Shown piece after piece: positions 22,250 to 33,315 of a stretch of DNA of 64,000 nucleotides. A model generated the notes under the pieces. It ran no database searches, was not told the origin of the DNA, and saw only the letters and a program-made list of their open reading frames with translations. The stretch is from positions 124,001-188,000 of the forward strand of contig SAUG01000024.1 in NCBI GenBank assembly GCA_011316305.1, read 5' to 3'. The stretch comes from Rusavskia elegans. Its lineage: Eukaryota; Ascomycota; Lecanoromycetes; Teloschistales; Teloschistaceae. How positions within the stretch are numbered: position 1 is the first letter of the stretch; the number at the start of each line of letters is the position of its first letter. Made by a program: the position numbers and the translations under genes.

Positions 22250-24180
22250 AACCAATTCTATTATATTATAAATAGACTACTTTTTTAAAATTAAAGCGGA
22301 CCAGGTATTTTCTATATAAAAATAAATTCTACCTACGTATTATATTATATAATTCGGCAGTATATAATTACCGGCCCCGAAACTTCTATACTACTATATC
22401 TATTTAATTAAATCCTTTCTATTTAATTTATATAAGTCTATATAATATTATAGTACCTTTATTTCTATTAGAAATTTATCGTTAGTAGTCGTTCTATAAA
22501 GTACCGGTCTGTTAGATCTTTTTAAATCTATTAGTAGTATCTACCTCTAGATATTTATAGAATAGGTAACTCTATAGACTATGAATAGTAGTAATAGTAT
22601 TTAATTTTTCGGGGATATAGAAATAGTAAATAAAATCCGGGCGATTTAGGTATTCGGTAGACGGGAAATTATAAACGAAATTTATAGAATTAATAGTATA
22701 TACTAACTAAAATAGAAAGGCTTTCTCGATTAAAAGAAACTATAATTCGAATATAGAATAGAAATAAAATCGAGCTTTCTATTAGTTTTTAGCTAGCCCG
22801 AAATTCAGACCTATAGTTTAGCGGAAAATATTAAACTAAATCGGATAGATTTTAGTAGTAGTTAAAATAATATATTTAAACCGTTAGTAATAATAGTAAA
22901 AGATCTAAATCGTAGATTTATTTATAAAAGATATAGTAGTTTATATTTAGAATATTTTAAAGGAAGATCAAATCTTTATTAATATATAAATTATATTTTC
23001 GAAGTATAAACTTTCTAATTATAATTGATATTCGCGTTTTTATAGATTATATAAACTAGATAATACTTTTAATAATAATAGTAAAATCCGTCTATTAGTA
23101 AGTAAATATTATTAACTTTTATAAAATTATCGAAAAAGAACTTTAGTCGAAGCTAGTTACTAGTTCGAAACTACGCGATAGTTCGCGTAAAAGTAGTTAT
23201 ATAATCCGAATACTAGTATATTAGACGTAGTAACTAGTAACCGGATAGTTTATAGGGATTAATAATATAGTTTCTAGCTAGATTAACTAGAGTTAAAAAA
23301 TAGCAGTTCTTTGGATATAGAATATAGATCCTTTAATACCGAGGACTAATACCGCCCTAACGAACTAGTAGAGCTAGAAAGAACCGTTCGAAATCTTATT
23401 TAGCTAATAGGATAAGCTATTCGATAGCCTATTATTATCTAGATTTAGTAGTAGATTATTTAACCTCGTAGATAGATAAAGGTAGAGTAAGACGAGTTTA
23501 TAGAATATAATTATTTATAGGAGATCTTTTACGTTTCCGATCTAAATCCGGATAATCTACCTTATCTACTTCGGAATTATTAATTAATAAACTTTTCGAA
23601 TCGATTACTAGAAGTATTTCTAAAAGTTAGTTAAAAATAGAATAGCGAGAACTTCTATCTATTATTATATTCCGGCCGTTATCGCTCGGTATATACTAAT
23701 AGTAAGCTCTAGTTATTTACTCTATATCGATAATAGAAGCGGGGACTTTTTAGATTAATAGATTTATATAATAGTCGACGGCAGGCTATTATATTAAATT
23801 ACTAATAGATAATACTATATAGTTTACGAATTATATACTAGGAAGTTTATAGATATTTAGGAAATAGCGTTTAAAGTTCTAGAACCTAGGAAATAATTAA
23901 CTATAGTCTAACTATTCGTATCGGTATATTATATTTAGATCGTAAAATACTATCTATTTTTAATTTCTAATCGTTAGTATATTTATAATTATATAGATTA
24001 TTAAAATTGTTACTAGAAAAAAGAGTCCGAAGAATCGATAATTAGGTTAGAAAAGCTTTTATAGTATACTAATAGCAGGAGTAGTAATAATCTTTAATAG
24101 AAAACTAAAATAGCTTCGAAATTAACTTTTGGTAATAGAAAGTAATAAATAGATAATACTAATATTTAGATCCTATAGCT
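22250..24180 (+). pseudogene. Unidentified large RIP-broken coding frame
   Basis: A plus frame can be followed for about 600 codons. Readable pieces are SGRFRYSVDGKL (near 22640), AFYxFLASPKFRPIVx (near 22780), FIKDIVVYIxNILKEDQIFI (near 22920-22985), LVEASYxFETTR, NRIVYRD, PNELVELERTVRNLI (near 23360) and SDLNPDNLPYLLRNY (near 23550). Stops are TAA/TAG, mostly where Gln fits. The protein would be rich in Gln, Leu, Asn and Tyr, without zinc-finger or transposase motifs that I can name. It might belong to a large cargo-type gene of a mobile element or a telomere-linked family, but I have no motif to prove either. Confidence 0.45.
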
Positions 24181-25135
24181 ATTATATAAACCGAAATCTA
24201 TATTATTTAAAAATATCTTTTAAACTATTTTAGAAAGCCAAGCCCGAGCTAATTTAAATACAGAAGGTTAATCCTTTACTAATATACTATAGTTTAAATC
24301 GACCTATAACTTTTTATAAATATCTACTAGAATATCGGCGAAGCCTAAAATATCTTATTTAAAAAATAAAAGATAGGTTTTAATTAGATAATTAAGGGTA
24401 TATAATAAAACTTATTATATTTTATCTTTAATTCTTTTATAATTACGGATAAAGGAATTAGAATAACTATAGAATTACTAGAAAAAACTATTTTAAAAAG
24501 TTTCCGTTATAGGAATTAAATCTTTATTATATAAAAAAAACAAATAGAATAATATTTAATAAAAGTAGCTATATTTTAAAAACTAGTATACGAAATATAT
24601 ATACTAGTAATAAAAACTATTTAATAAAAATAGTTATATTTTAGAATCTGGTATACTAAATATATATATACTAGTATTAAAAAAGTAGATATTAAAAATT
24701 TAATTAATAATCGATTTAATAGAAACTTCCGAATAAATATTTATAAATCTAATAGAATTAGTATATTTCTTTAATAAAGTTCAATAATTTTTCTATTTTA
24801 AAGTTATAGAATACTTCTAATATACCTTTAAATCTCGAATTTTTTTAATTTAATTTTAATCTACTATAAAATTATTATTATTTATAGATAATTATTATAT
24901 TCTCCTACTATTATAATACTAAATCTTCTAATAATATATCCGGTAGTAGTACGTCCGGTAGTAGTAGTAATCGTCTTCTTTTATATATAGGTATATATTT
25001 TAGAAAGTTAAACTAAAGATATCGGGATATCGGATTTTATTATAAAATCGATTCGGATAATAGCGTAAATCCTTTAAAATTATTATTTTCCGATTTTTAT
25101 TTAGACTAAACGTTATATAGAAGTTATTCTATACG
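24181..25135. other. RIP-degraded stretch with a short direct duplication
   Basis: Two related blocks (AAAGTAGCTATATTTTAAAA at about 24562 and AAAATAGTTATATTTTAGAA at about 24626, each followed by CTAGTATAC/CTGGTATAC and ATATATACTAGTA) form a direct repeat of about 60 bp. Otherwise nothing assignable. GTAGTAG units occur near 24944-24970. Confidence 0.45.
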
Positions 25136-25269
25136 ATTAATCATTCGGATTTTGATTTTAATCTTTTACGATTTCAACGCTAGAGGCGCTAAACCGATCA
25201 GATTACGCAATTATTTGGTACTCAAGTATTTTACCGAGAACTCGAATTAAAGACTCTCGAAGGAGCTAG
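25136..25269. other. Low-RIP segment beside the SINE
   Basis: CA and TG survive here (TTTCAACGCTAG, GATCAGATTACGCAATTATT, GGTACTCAAG). It adjoins the SINE's 3' end on the minus strand but is not shared with SINE copy 1, so it is flanking DNA or part of another short element. Confidence 0.4.
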
Positions 25270-25554
25270 ATCTGGACTAAAACTCAGAGGGAAACCGTAA
25301 TCTATTTAACCTTATTAATTAACTTAATTAAGTTCGATCGATCGGGCTAGGCCGAGACGATCTACTATCTAGGCCCTCTGTATTTTTAAACTCTATAAAA
25401 ATCGACTTAGTCGATAGAAAAAACTCAAGTATTGGTAGGCCTTCGAGGGATTCGAACCTCCGACCCGCCGGATTAACTCCGTTAACTCCGAAAAGGAGCG
25501 CTGGATCCGTTGGACCGCCAGGTCACGCAGCGTTGCCACTGCGCCATCCAGGCC
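25270..25554 (-). mobile_element. tRNA-derived SINE, copy 2 (well preserved)
   Basis: On the minus strand it starts GGCCTGGATGGCGCAGTGG, containing an A box TGGCGCAGTGG (25536-25546). A B box GGTTCGAATCC follows at 25448-25458, and the head closes with GAAGGCC, which pairs with the 5' GGCC. The tRNA-like head is about 116 nt, longer than a tRNA, and its middle does not give a normal anticodon arm. A tRNA gene with an intron is a less likely reading, because copy 1 shares the extra body downstream. The body ends ...GAGTTTTAGTCCAGAT at 25270. G+C is high and CA/TG are kept. SINEs are transcribed by RNA polymerase III and moved by LINE proteins. Confidence 0.8.
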
Positions 25555-28015
25555 AGAAGTTATTTTATATTATTATTTACTTTATCTATATATTTTAGCG
25601 ATAAAAACCTAGCTACTAGATCGGTATTTTATTATAATTATAACTATTATTCTATACTATCCATTTTATTATTTATATTTTCTAGTAATAAAAAATCTTT
25701 ATTAGAATTTAAACGCGATCTATACAGACTATCGTTATTAAATACTATATTAAACTTGATTTCTAGCGACGATAAAAAGGACGATAGACTAATTCGGATA
25801 TATAATAATTAATATACTAATAGTAGTCTAGGCGCGGAAAATATTTATAGACGCTACGTACTATAATTATTAAACGATATATTAGCTTTAGATTCTAGTA
25901 ATAACAAAGATAATAATAGATTTATATAAATATCTTTCGATAAACTTATAATTAGATATAAATATAATAAAGTTAAAAATCTAAAAATGCTTATAAAATT
26001 TTAGAAAAAAAAACTCGGGTATCTTTAAAATACTTTAACGAATCTCTAATATACTACGAAACAGGCTTTTAAAAATTTAAAAAAGAATTTTAAGAAATAG
26101 GATAAAATATTAAAAAAGTTTAAAGTAAAAAAAAAAAATTAAATAATTTTATAATAACTAGTTTACTAATTTTAGTTTCTTTAAACGTAAACTATAATAG
26201 ATAATAGTTTATATAAATACTAAAGAGAAACGTTTTAAAAGAAAATAAAATTATCTATTAATTATTTTTAATATATTTTTTACTAATATTTCTTCGAGCC
26301 TAATAATAATAGACCTATTTTAATAAATTATACTTTTATAGTTAGATAGAAAGACTATAGGTTAGGATTTTATATTAGCGTCTAGAATTTAGTTTAAAAT
26401 TCGAAAATAGATTTACTTTCGTATTCTATAATATATTTAGAAGAATTTAATATATATCTACTATTTTATAACTTTTCGATTATATAATAGAATATATTTT
26501 TTATTTATTTTCCTATATTATATAGTTTTAAAAAAAATTAAAATAGTTATTAGACGGATTCCGAATATTCGAATCGGATATTTTATTCTGGTTTATATAA
26601 TTGTTAACCGTCCTATTTAATTAATTTATCGGAATCTTTTAAAAAGTACTTCTAATCTAATATAATACATTTAATAATATTTTTATAAAAAATAAATAAT
26701 TAATTATTATTATCTAGCTAATATTTTTTATAGGAAAAGATTTAATATAAAACGTTAAACTAAATTCTAAACTTTTATAAAATCGCGCCTATTAATTAAA
26801 TTAAAAGTTCTTAATTTTAAACTGAAACTCTACTAAATTTATTATTTTATTTTACGAGCTCGAATTTATAGTCGATAATATTTAGTATATATTTAGACTA
26901 TAAACGTTAACTTTTAAATTTCTTTTTTAACTAACTATAATATTAGTATATATATCCGAAAAAGGAATAATAAATAGATATACTAATTCTAGAACATTTT
27001 TATCTACTATTTTATATCTTAATTTCTTTTATATATTTCTTCTACTTTTAATAGTACTTTAGGTATACTAGTATACCTCGGAGACTGTAGTAAATAAACG
27101 AAAAATTATCTATATACTATTTTATTTTATCTCTCTAGTAGTATATAGATCGGACTAGATTATAATATTAGAATTAATAGTAGAAATAGCTATTATAATA
27201 GAAATATAATTTACGCGAGGCTTCGGCGCTACTATTATAGCGGTAGTTTTATTTTTATTAAAAAAGATAATATTTAGATTCGGCTAAAAGATTTTTATTA
27301 GCTAGAATTTCTCTATTATAAAAAAGGCCTTTTAATATATAATATCTACTTTAAATTATCCTCGAATAAAATTTAGCTTTATAAAGGAAATTAGTAAAAT
27401 ACTACTTCGATATAGAAGAGATTTATCTGGTATTATTAGAAATATTTATATTACCTATATAAATATTCCGTAATCTAAATTTTAAAACTTTAGAAAAAAT
27501 TAATTTTATTAAGATTATTAATAGGTCTACTATAGTACTATTTATTTTTTATATTTACTAGATATTAGAATTCTTCCGAAGATTTATTAGAAGAGATTAT
27601 AATTAAACTAGATAAAATTAAATAATAAAAGTACTTCTATATCTCTAAAATATATAATTATAATAGTAGAAAACCGAATAGAAAAAAAGTAAGCGGAAGA
27701 TAGTTAGCGGTAGAAAGAAAATAATAAAAGCTGGATAGTATCTAGAATATATAGACTTCTAAAATAATAAAATAAATCTATTTCTAATAAAATTAAAGAC
27801 TTTATAACGGTTTTAGAAAAGACTATATTACTATACCGGATATAACGATTATAAAATAGAATCTATATTTTAGACTATATTTTAAATAAATAGAATCTCG
27901 AATTTAGATTATAGATAAAAGAAATATATTTTAATAGTTAATAAAAATAGGTTAAGTAAAAATACGGAGCACGCTAGAAAATATAGGAACTTTATTTAAT
28001 ATACAGCTTTATTAG
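25555..28015. other. RIP-degraded stretch, nothing assignable
   Basis: An open stretch of 100 codons at 25510-25812 begins inside the SINE and ends in A+T-rich DNA; it has no family features and I treat it as chance. Other frames are heavily broken. CA traces occur at 27950-28040. Confidence 0.4.
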
Positions 28016-29340
28016 AAACCAGAACCAAAATCGTATTCGCTATTTTTCGTCTATAGTACTCGCTATTTCTCGTCTATATCGATTTATTAATAACTTTAAA
28101 TAAAAGTAAACTTCGATTAGATAGTAAAGATAACGTCGCTAGCTAATAATTCTAGTATTTTATATATTCTAAAAATAAGACCGCCGAAAACTAATAGTAT
28201 AATAAAAGTATAGATAATCTATAGGATAGCTATTTTAAAAACTAAAAGGAATTATAGAAGATATATTAGCTATATCTAGGAAGGAATCGTATTAGTAGCC
28301 GGTATAGACGATATCTATAATATAGATAGTACCGTATTAGATAAAACCTCTATAATATTTATTTCTGGTTAGACTTTATTAAATAATAGACGAAGTAAAA
28401 CTATAATATTCGATATAAATATATTTATAGATATTTGGATTTATATAATATCTTTAATTTTATAGTATCGGATATTCGGACGCTATTTACTCGACGATAG
28501 TAAATATTAAAAGATAGATTTTATAAAAGACGTTAGCTGTACGAACTATTTAAACGTCGGAGAAGCGCTAGACTCGATAGCTAAATATAATATTAGATAA
28601 ATAGAGGTAAAGAAAAATATCTGGTATTTATCGAATATAAAATTACTAAAGTACTAGAAAATAATAGATTATTAGACTCGAATAGATAATATAAATTTAT
28701 AGAATAATATATCGGATTAATTTAACTTTCCGATTAAAGCTAATATCTGTAATTATTAGATACGATCCGTATTCGTTCGTTTCTATTACCGCCGTAGATT
28801 TTCTTAGATATTAATTTAGATTAAACTACGATCTAGATTATCGGGACTTTTTAAAATAACTATTTATTACTTTTTTCTATAATAATAATCTTTATAAATT
28901 AGTTATTTTATATATACCGGTTTAATATATTTATAATTAGTATTAGGCCGAAATAATAACGTAATTATAATAATAAATCTCTAAAAATCTATAATATACG
29001 GATTACCTACTATTTTTTTATAATTAAAGATTACTAGAATAAAAGCTTTAATAAAAATTTCTAAAATAGAGTAAAAGTCTATATATCTCTACTAGAAGGC
29101 TATATATAAACTATATTCTCTTTAACTTTCGTTAATTTCTCGTTAATATTTAAAGACTTTTCTTTATTTTAATATTATAAGCTAATTTATAGAGTTTCCG
29201 GTAGATATCTAATAAACGGGTTTAAAATTTAATAAAAAACTCTAATTTACTCTATAGATTTCTTTATTTATAGAAAAAAGTATTTAACTTTAGTTTACTA
29301 TAGTATTACGAAAAGATAATTTAAATTATTATCTAATTAT
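28016..29340 (+). pseudogene. Unidentified RIP-broken coding frame
   Basis: A plus frame is readable in pieces, with TAA/TAG at likely Gln codons: RYLDLYNIFNFIVSDIRTLF (near 28430-28490), LYELFKRRRSARLDS (near 28535-28580) and KEKYLVFIEYKITKVLENNR (near 28610-28665). A second part around 28900-29280 is also fairly open. The product is basic and rich in Arg, Tyr and Leu. I see no known catalytic motif. The reading is moderately supported only. Confidence 0.4.
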
Positions 29341-29901
29341 AGAAGATAGGCTAGATAGTAAAATAAAAGATCGACGGTATAGAAAAATAGCTCTATAGAA
29401 TCGTTATAGCCTATAATAAATACTAGGACGAGGTATCGACTATAAAAATAACAAGATCTATAATATAGGCTACGGTTAAACCTATTTTAAAAGTTATTAT
29501 AAAAACTACCGCGAGAATAAATAGAGATTTAAACGTCTAAATTTCTATTAGAATATATACTAGAACGGTCGGTAGAGCTATTATTAAATCGATTAGTAAT
29601 ATTATATGTAAAGCAGCTTTTAACCGATTTCTATAATATATTCTATAATTAAAGTCGCTTATATTATAGTATTTTAGTATCGATATATTATAGGCTATTA
29701 ATCGGAATTTAAATAATTATAATAAATTAGAATAGAAATTAGCTTCGATATATAATTTCGATAAATAATATATATTCTTAGATTTCTATCGATCAGCTAA
29801 TCGATATATAAGTTTTGATTTTATAGAATTTAGTTACTCTTCGTATTAGACGATATCGGATTTTATAAAAGATTTAGAATTGAATTTCTATTATAGTAGT
29901 A
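29341..29901. other. RIP-degraded stretch
   Basis: No secure frame or repeat. It contains one retained CA block near 29795 (GATCAGC). Confidence 0.35.
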
Positions 29902-29909
29902 GTATAGCC

Positions 29910-30327
29910 TAGACTGGCCGTCGGATCGAGTTTCGAACCCGAGTTAACTAATCCGATTCGATTCGAATTTCGAATCGAATTATATAATCCGATCCGATCC
30001 GACTAATTTATTAAATCTATATAATTCGTATAATTCTAGTATAAAAAATATACGAATTATTTAGAAAAATTCTAATTAATTAACTACGCTAGCTAGAAAG
30101 GTTTTAGTTCGATTAAATATATTAGTTTAATATATTTTCTCTAATAAAAATTAAAAAATAATATATATATAGATTTATTATATATATAAAAAGTTTAGCG
30201 GGTATCCGGATTCGATCTAAATTCGATCCGGATCCGACTATTTAGCGAGTTAAACCGGTTCGATCTATTAAAATCGGGTCGGATTTCTGATAATTCGATA
30301 GAAATCCGACCCGAAGTAGCCAGATTA
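29910..30327. mobile_element. hAT-like MITE family 1, copy E, with 8-bp target duplication
   Basis: It runs TAGACTGGCCGTCGGATCGA ... CCCGAAGTAGCCAGATTA. The flanks GTATAGCC (29902-29909) and ATATAGTC (30328-30335) differ only by one G/A and one C/T, as expected from RIP of an 8-bp duplication. The core CTAATTAATTAACTACGCTA with GCTAGAAAG is present. Length 418 bp. Confidence 0.8.
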
Positions 30328-30335
30328 ATATAGTC

Positions 30336-30937
30336 TATTATTATATTGGATTATTAGACTGTTCGTTAAATAAATTCGGAGAAAGGAGACTTTATATAGA
30401 TATTTAACTAAATAATATTATCCCGTCTTCCGTCTTTATCGTATCTGAATAATATAGATTATCGATTATAAAATCGTATACTTTCTATTTCTATATTAAT
30501 TATAAAGCTATAATTTCTACTCGGCGTAGTAAAAATACGGTTATATAAACGAAAAGTAATAAAGCCAAATAACGAAGCTATATATAATCTAAAATAATAA
30601 CGAACGCCGATTATATATTTATATATTAATTCTAAAAAGGCTAAAATAAAATATTATAGATAAAGGTTTATTATAAATTAGAAGGTAGGATAAAATACGC
30701 CTAAATAACTATTAATCTAACGTAAATTATTAGTAAAAACCAACCCGATTATATCTCTCGCTATTATTTCTTTCGAGATTACGATACTGCTTTATCTTCT
30801 TTTAGAAAGCGTTTATAAATTCTTTTAAATATTTTCTACTATAACGTAATCTATTAGTATATATATTAGTATCGGTCTTCGGCTTCTTGTATTTATTGCA
30901 GGTTATTTTCGATAACCTTTAGATTATAAGGCGATAA
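30336..30937. other. Pre-insertion DNA left of the Copia element
   Basis: RIP-degraded sequence without a secure frame. It was once continuous with 37190 onward before the Copia element inserted. Confidence 0.4.
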
Positions 30938-30942
30938 TTAGG

Positions 30943-31164
30943 TGTAGGACGATTGGATATAGATATATAATCGTATTAATTAAAATATACGGAAAGTAAA
31001 ATCTATAGAATTACTAAATTTATATAAAATATAGCCGCTACTAAAATACGCTAAACCGAATAATATAAGTACTATATTTAAATAAACAAATTACGTAATC
31101 TTAGCGACTATTTTAGAGAAATTGAGATAACTCTTTTATAATAATCCTGTTATACAGGCTTTTA
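30943..31164 (-). repeat. Copia 3' LTR
   Basis: 222 bp, starting TGTAGGACGATTGG and ending CAGGCTTTTA in plus orientation. It aligns without gaps with 36968-37189; almost all differences are C/T or G/A. Confidence 0.9.
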
Positions 31165-32833
31165 TACTACTTTAAAATCGATTACTTATATTTTTATATT
31201 TAACTCTATTCCTCGCTACTATATATTATTATAATCGTTATCTTTCTCTTTAATTTAATCGGATTTAGATATATTAGCAACGTTTAGAGCGTTAGAGGCG
31301 GCAGCGGAAGAATCGCTATTATAGCGTTCTTTTAGAAGCAGATTTTAGAGTTCTAGTAAGCTTATAAATTCTTTATAACGTTAAGCCGGAAGAGCTTTTA
31401 GAAGACTATCTACTAGAATTACTACGGAAGCTATATATCTAATAGATATATTTCCGTTGCGAACCTTTTAATATAGTTAATAATAATAAATATTAACGTA
31501 GCGAAACTTCGTTTTAAATTATATATTAACGTTCTAAAATATTCGTATTATTTATATATTATTAATTTAGATATACGGTTTATAGTCTGGATTAAATAAT
31601 ATTTCCTTAAAAAATCGATTCTATTATAGAAGTTCTTTCCCGCTAGCGGTAGCTATAAAAAGTTCGGCTTTAATCAAATTTATTATAACTATCTTCTATT
31701 TAGATACTTTCTAGTATATTATTTCGCCGAATAGTTTAAACGAATAGTTATATAAACTTCGCCGAATTAATAGATTATTAACGAATAAAGCGTCCGATAA
31801 AGCGATAAATAATATATTTAAATCGATTACCTAAATATCGAAAATAATTAAATAGAATCTATAATATTCTAAATATTATATATTTCTAATTACTAATTCT
31901 AGATAACGTTCCGATAGATTCGTTAAAAATTCTAAAAGTTTCAAGGCGGCGTAACTAATATTAGCGCGAATAATAACGGCTGCCAAAATTAATAATCCGA
32001 TTAATTATTAATATAGTAGAATTTATTGGAATTCGGCTATACCTATATTTTTAGTAAACGTTTCGGAGCTAATAAATAGAATTTTAAAAATTTTATTTAT
32101 TAAATTAATATTATATTTTTTTATAATTTTATCGATATATAAATCTTGATATAATAATAGTTTAAAGGCTTCGCGATCGCGAGTAATACGAATTCCTAAA
32201 AACCAGGATATTTCGTCTAGGTATTTTATTTCGTAACGTTTAAAAAGTTTTACTTGGAATTCTTTAATATATTATATATAGCGGTCCTCGTAGATAATAT
32301 AAATATTGTCTATAAAGAAAAATAGTATTATATATTTATAAATAAATAAATATTCGGTTCCGGATACCGCTAAAAATTTTAGATTTACTAGAATATTCGA
32401 AAAATAGTATAACTATAGCGCCGGCGACTATTTTAGATTATAGAACGCTTTAAAAAGTTATAAAAGAATAGACTTCGACTTTTTTCAGCCTGGTAGAGGT
32501 TTTATATAGGTAAGTTTATTAATATCGTAATTAGAGAAGGCGTTAACCGTATTATACTATCTAGTTTAGAGTCTATAATACGTAACGATAGCTATAAATA
32601 TCCGAAAAATACGAATCGTTAAAATAGCAACGTAGGTATTAGTATCGATACTCTAGAAATTATCTCTAATATAAAGGTATACCTTTAATTTATTTAGATA
32701 ATTCTATTTATTTAATTTATATTTAAAAATCTATATAAAAAAAATAGACTTTTTCCTATATTAAATTATATTACCGAATACTACTTCCTTCTAGATATTT
32801 TTATTCTATAGTTTCTTTATTTCGATTTAAACG
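31165..32833 (-). pseudogene. Copia reverse transcriptase C-terminus and RNase H (RIP-broken)
   Basis: The minus frame reads ILFFFIDNIYIIYEDR at about 32285-32335, the Copia catalytic YVDD box with the second Asp turned to Asn. It continues EFxVKLFKRYEIKYLDEISW and FLGIRITRDREAFKLLLY, the diagnostic 'F....M..LGE...FLGI.I.RD' block. Downstream come NISYAALKLLEFLTNLSERY and the RNase H-like ATASGKEFYYR. A frame of over 80 codons around 32060-32330 lacks stops. The reading order and spacing are normal for Copia Pol. The remaining upstream part of Pol lies beyond the nested MITE. Confidence 0.85.
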
Positions 32834-32841
32834 GCCTCTAT

Positions 32842-33307
32842 TAGATTGGCTACTTCGGGTCGGATTTTCGTCGAACTATCGGAAACCCGATCCGATTTTA
32901 GCGGGTTAAACCGGTTCGACTCGCTAAACGGTCGGATCCGGGTTAAACCCGGATTAAATTCGAATACCCGCTAAACCTTTTATATATAGAATAAATCTAT
33001 ATATTTTAATTTTTTAAATTTATATAATAGGTAATATAATTAGGTAATATAAATAATCCAACTAAAATCTTTCTAGCTAGCGTAGTTAATTAATTAGAAT
33101 TTTTTTAAATTATTCGTATAATTTTTATACTAAAATTATACTTTTATATTTAAGCTCAGTACTAATATCTAATTTTAACGGGTCGGATCGGATTAATTAA
33201 CCCGGATTCGAAATCCGGTTAAATCGAGTTATATTTTAGTCTAACCCGATTCGGATCGGATCGGGTTAGTCAATCCGGATTCGAAACCCGACCCGACGGC
33301 CAGTTTA
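32842..33307. mobile_element. hAT-like MITE family 1, copy F, nested in the Copia element
   Basis: It runs TAGATTGGCTACTTCGGGTC ... CCCGACGGCCAGTTTA. The 8-bp flanks GCCTCTAT (32834-32841) and GCTTCTAT (33308-33315) differ by one C/T. The core is in reverse orientation (CTAGCTAGCGTAGTTAATTA). It inserted into the reverse transcriptase region, so it is younger than the Copia insertion. Confidence 0.85.
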
Positions 33308-33315
33308 GCTTCTAT

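Noticed and set aside
25439..25554. Functional tRNA gene
   Set aside because: A and B boxes are present, but the acceptor stem has mismatches, the anticodon arm does not form, and the downstream body is shared with a second copy, so a SINE fits better.
25510..25812. 100-codon open frame on the plus strand
   Set aside because: It begins antisense inside the SINE head and runs into A+T-rich DNA with no family features or second copy; probably chance.
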